Assembly (NCBI GenBank): GCA_002371985.1
Contig: DFHZ01000090.1
Span: forward strand, 6,872-13,764
From: Ruminococcaceae bacterium UBA3710
GTDB lineage: Bacteria > Bacillota > Clostridia > Oscillospirales > Acutalibacteraceae
Length of the DNA: 6,893 bases
Direction of reading: 5' to 3'
Made by a program: the position numbers and the translations under genes. Below the pieces are notes generated by a model that saw only the letters and a program-made list of their open reading frames with translations, ran no database searches and was not told the origin of the DNA. Numbering within the stretch: the first letter of the stretch is position 1; every line of letters begins with the position of its first letter. Shown piece by piece: positions 6,275-6,893 of the stretch.

Positions 6275-6291
6275 AAGGAGATGATTCCATT
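6275..6291 (+). promoter_or_regulatory. Ribosome binding site paired with an ATT initiation codon
   Basis: AAGGAG (6275-6280) is a strong Shine-Dalgarno site. Exactly 8 nt later, in frame with the membrane protein, stands ATT (6289-6291), followed by codons for KDFKKILV. No ATG, GTG or TTG occurs in that frame between the TAA at 6274 and a TTG at 6361. An ATG at 6281 directly abuts the SD but opens another frame that stops after 10 codons (TAG 6311-6313). Confidence 0.65.
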
Positions 6292-6816
6292 AAAGACTTC
6301 AAAAAAATATTAGTTATTCTATCACTCGGGTTAGTAACAGCCATTGTTATTTATCCGATTTTGCACGAGACAGGGCATTCTGTAGCAACAATTCTGCTTG
6401 GCGGAAAGATTATTGAATTTCATTTATTGCCGTTACCTAGTGTTCTGTGCGATGTCTATACCATATCTAATTTTGGAATTGTAATCATAGGAATATCCGG
6501 AATGATTTTTCCACTTTTGATGGCTATTGCTTTAAGCAAAAAAACATTTGCACTCTGGTATATATCCGAGTTGATAATCGGCATTTCTGCATACGCTTTT
6601 TTCATATCAATTATTGATTTAATATTAGAAAACTTCGGAATTATAATTCAAGATGAAGATGTTATTCAAGCGATACAAGTAATGCCTGAAAGTGAATTGT
6701 TTATATTCTTGGTAGTTATAACTTTTATGGGACTTGCTTTCTGGACATTTATTAAAAACAAGCCGGTAAAACGAATGATTGAATATTTAGAAATTGAAAA
6801 TCCGAGAATCGCATAA
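6289..6816 (+). CDS. Small membrane protein with HETGH zinc-protease motif, M50 (site-2 protease)-like
   Basis: Read from ATT at 6289 the protein has 175 residues. A first hydrophobic helix (about 7-25, ILVILSLGLVTAIVIYPIL) leads straight into HETGH (26-30), the HExxH zinc site, then SVATILLGGK, as in M50 B-like metallopeptidases (HExGHaxaxxxxGG). A second helix (about 62-82) holds GISGMIFP, in the place of the family's aGP segment. Further helices lie at about 86-108 and 137-155; the tail is charged and cytoplasmic. D110 (SIIDLILENF) could be the third zinc ligand, but this is a guess, and no clear NPDG is present, as in short M50-like members. Its substrate is unknown. Starting at TTG 6361 would remove the first helix and begin one residue before the zinc site, so I reject it. 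The ATT start, or a frameshift from ATG 6281, is treated under findings. Confidence 0.72.
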   Translation: MKDFKKILVILSLGLVTAIVIYPILHETGHSVATILLGGKIIEFHLLPLPSVLCDVYTISNFGIVIIGISGMIFPLLMAIALSKKTFALWYISELIIGISAYAFFISIIDLILENFGIIIQDEDVIQAIQVMPESELFIFLVVITFMGLAFWTFIKNKPVKRMIEYLEIENPRIA

Positions 6817-6840
6817 TTGCGGTTCTCGGAAAATTATTTT
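6802..6840 (+). terminator. Hairpin over the stop codon of the membrane protein gene
   Basis: CCGAGAATCGCA (6802-6813) pairs with TGCGGTTCTCGG (6818-6829) over 12 bp with one U-G pair. The loop TAAT contains the stop codon TAA (6814-6816), so the last four codons form the left arm. The tail AAAATTATTTT is only a moderate T-tract. It is a likely end for the transcript. Confidence 0.75.
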
Positions 6841-6893
6841 ATGATTTATTCGGCAATAATTAAGACTAAAAATTGCGTAGAACTACATATTCT

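Noticed and set aside
6361..6816. Membrane protein starting at TTG 6361
   Set aside because: It would begin immediately before HETGH, without the first membrane helix, and there is no SD in front of it. The frame continues upstream with a hydrophobic helix and a strong SD.
1..6893. tRNA, rRNA, CRISPR array, IS element with transposase
   Set aside because: No cloverleaf, rRNA-like sequence, spaced repeats, transposase motifs or terminal inverted repeats were seen on either strand.

Overview
The window looks like a piece of a low-GC Firmicutes chromosome, most likely an anaerobic Clostridia of the Ruminococcus/Eubacterium kind. The basis is AT-rich coding sequence with good Shine-Dalgarno sites, an AAA-DUF4143 ATPase, and a small cargo module with tnpV-type and DUF6809-type proteins as found on Clostridia mobile elements. 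This is inference from gene content; species cannot be named.

Layout. (1) Bases 2-3863 (+) hold the distal part of a type I restriction-modification operon of the EcoR124 (type IC) kind: the C-terminal 245 residues of the specificity subunit HsdS, then complete HsdR (1043 aa), which starts inside the end of hsdS with an 8-nt overlap. hsdM and the first half of hsdS must lie upstream, outside the window. The window opens on a 12-bp tandem repeat encoding (LTAE)n in the HsdS central spacer, the element whose copy number alters half-site spacing in EcoR124I/II. (2) Bases 3864-4205 are non-coding, with a hairpin after hsdR, a separate 18-bp palindrome, and a near-consensus extended -10 promoter. 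(3) That promoter drives a monocistronic AAA-DUF4143 ATPase (4206-5399), closed by a strong terminator. (4) On the minus strand, 5441-6104 is a compact module of visibly higher GC: an unrecognised 76-aa ORF, a 5'-truncated tnpV remnant and an intact DUF6809-type gene, with a promoter at 6136-6164. I read it as the scar or cargo of a mobile element. (5) On the plus strand, 6231-6829 carries a terminator-like hairpin, then a small membrane protein with an HETGH zinc-protease motif (M50-like), whose only well-placed start codon is ATT.

How the parts work together. HsdR supplies translocation and cleavage for an HsdM2HsdS methyltransferase. The ATPase has its own promoter and terminator and need not belong to the restriction system. 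The minus-strand module is independent and convergent with the ATPase. I see no clear new multi-gene defence system. The observations most worth checking are the TAEL repeat number, the non-canonical start (or A7 slippage) of the M50-like gene, and the truncated tnpV junction.
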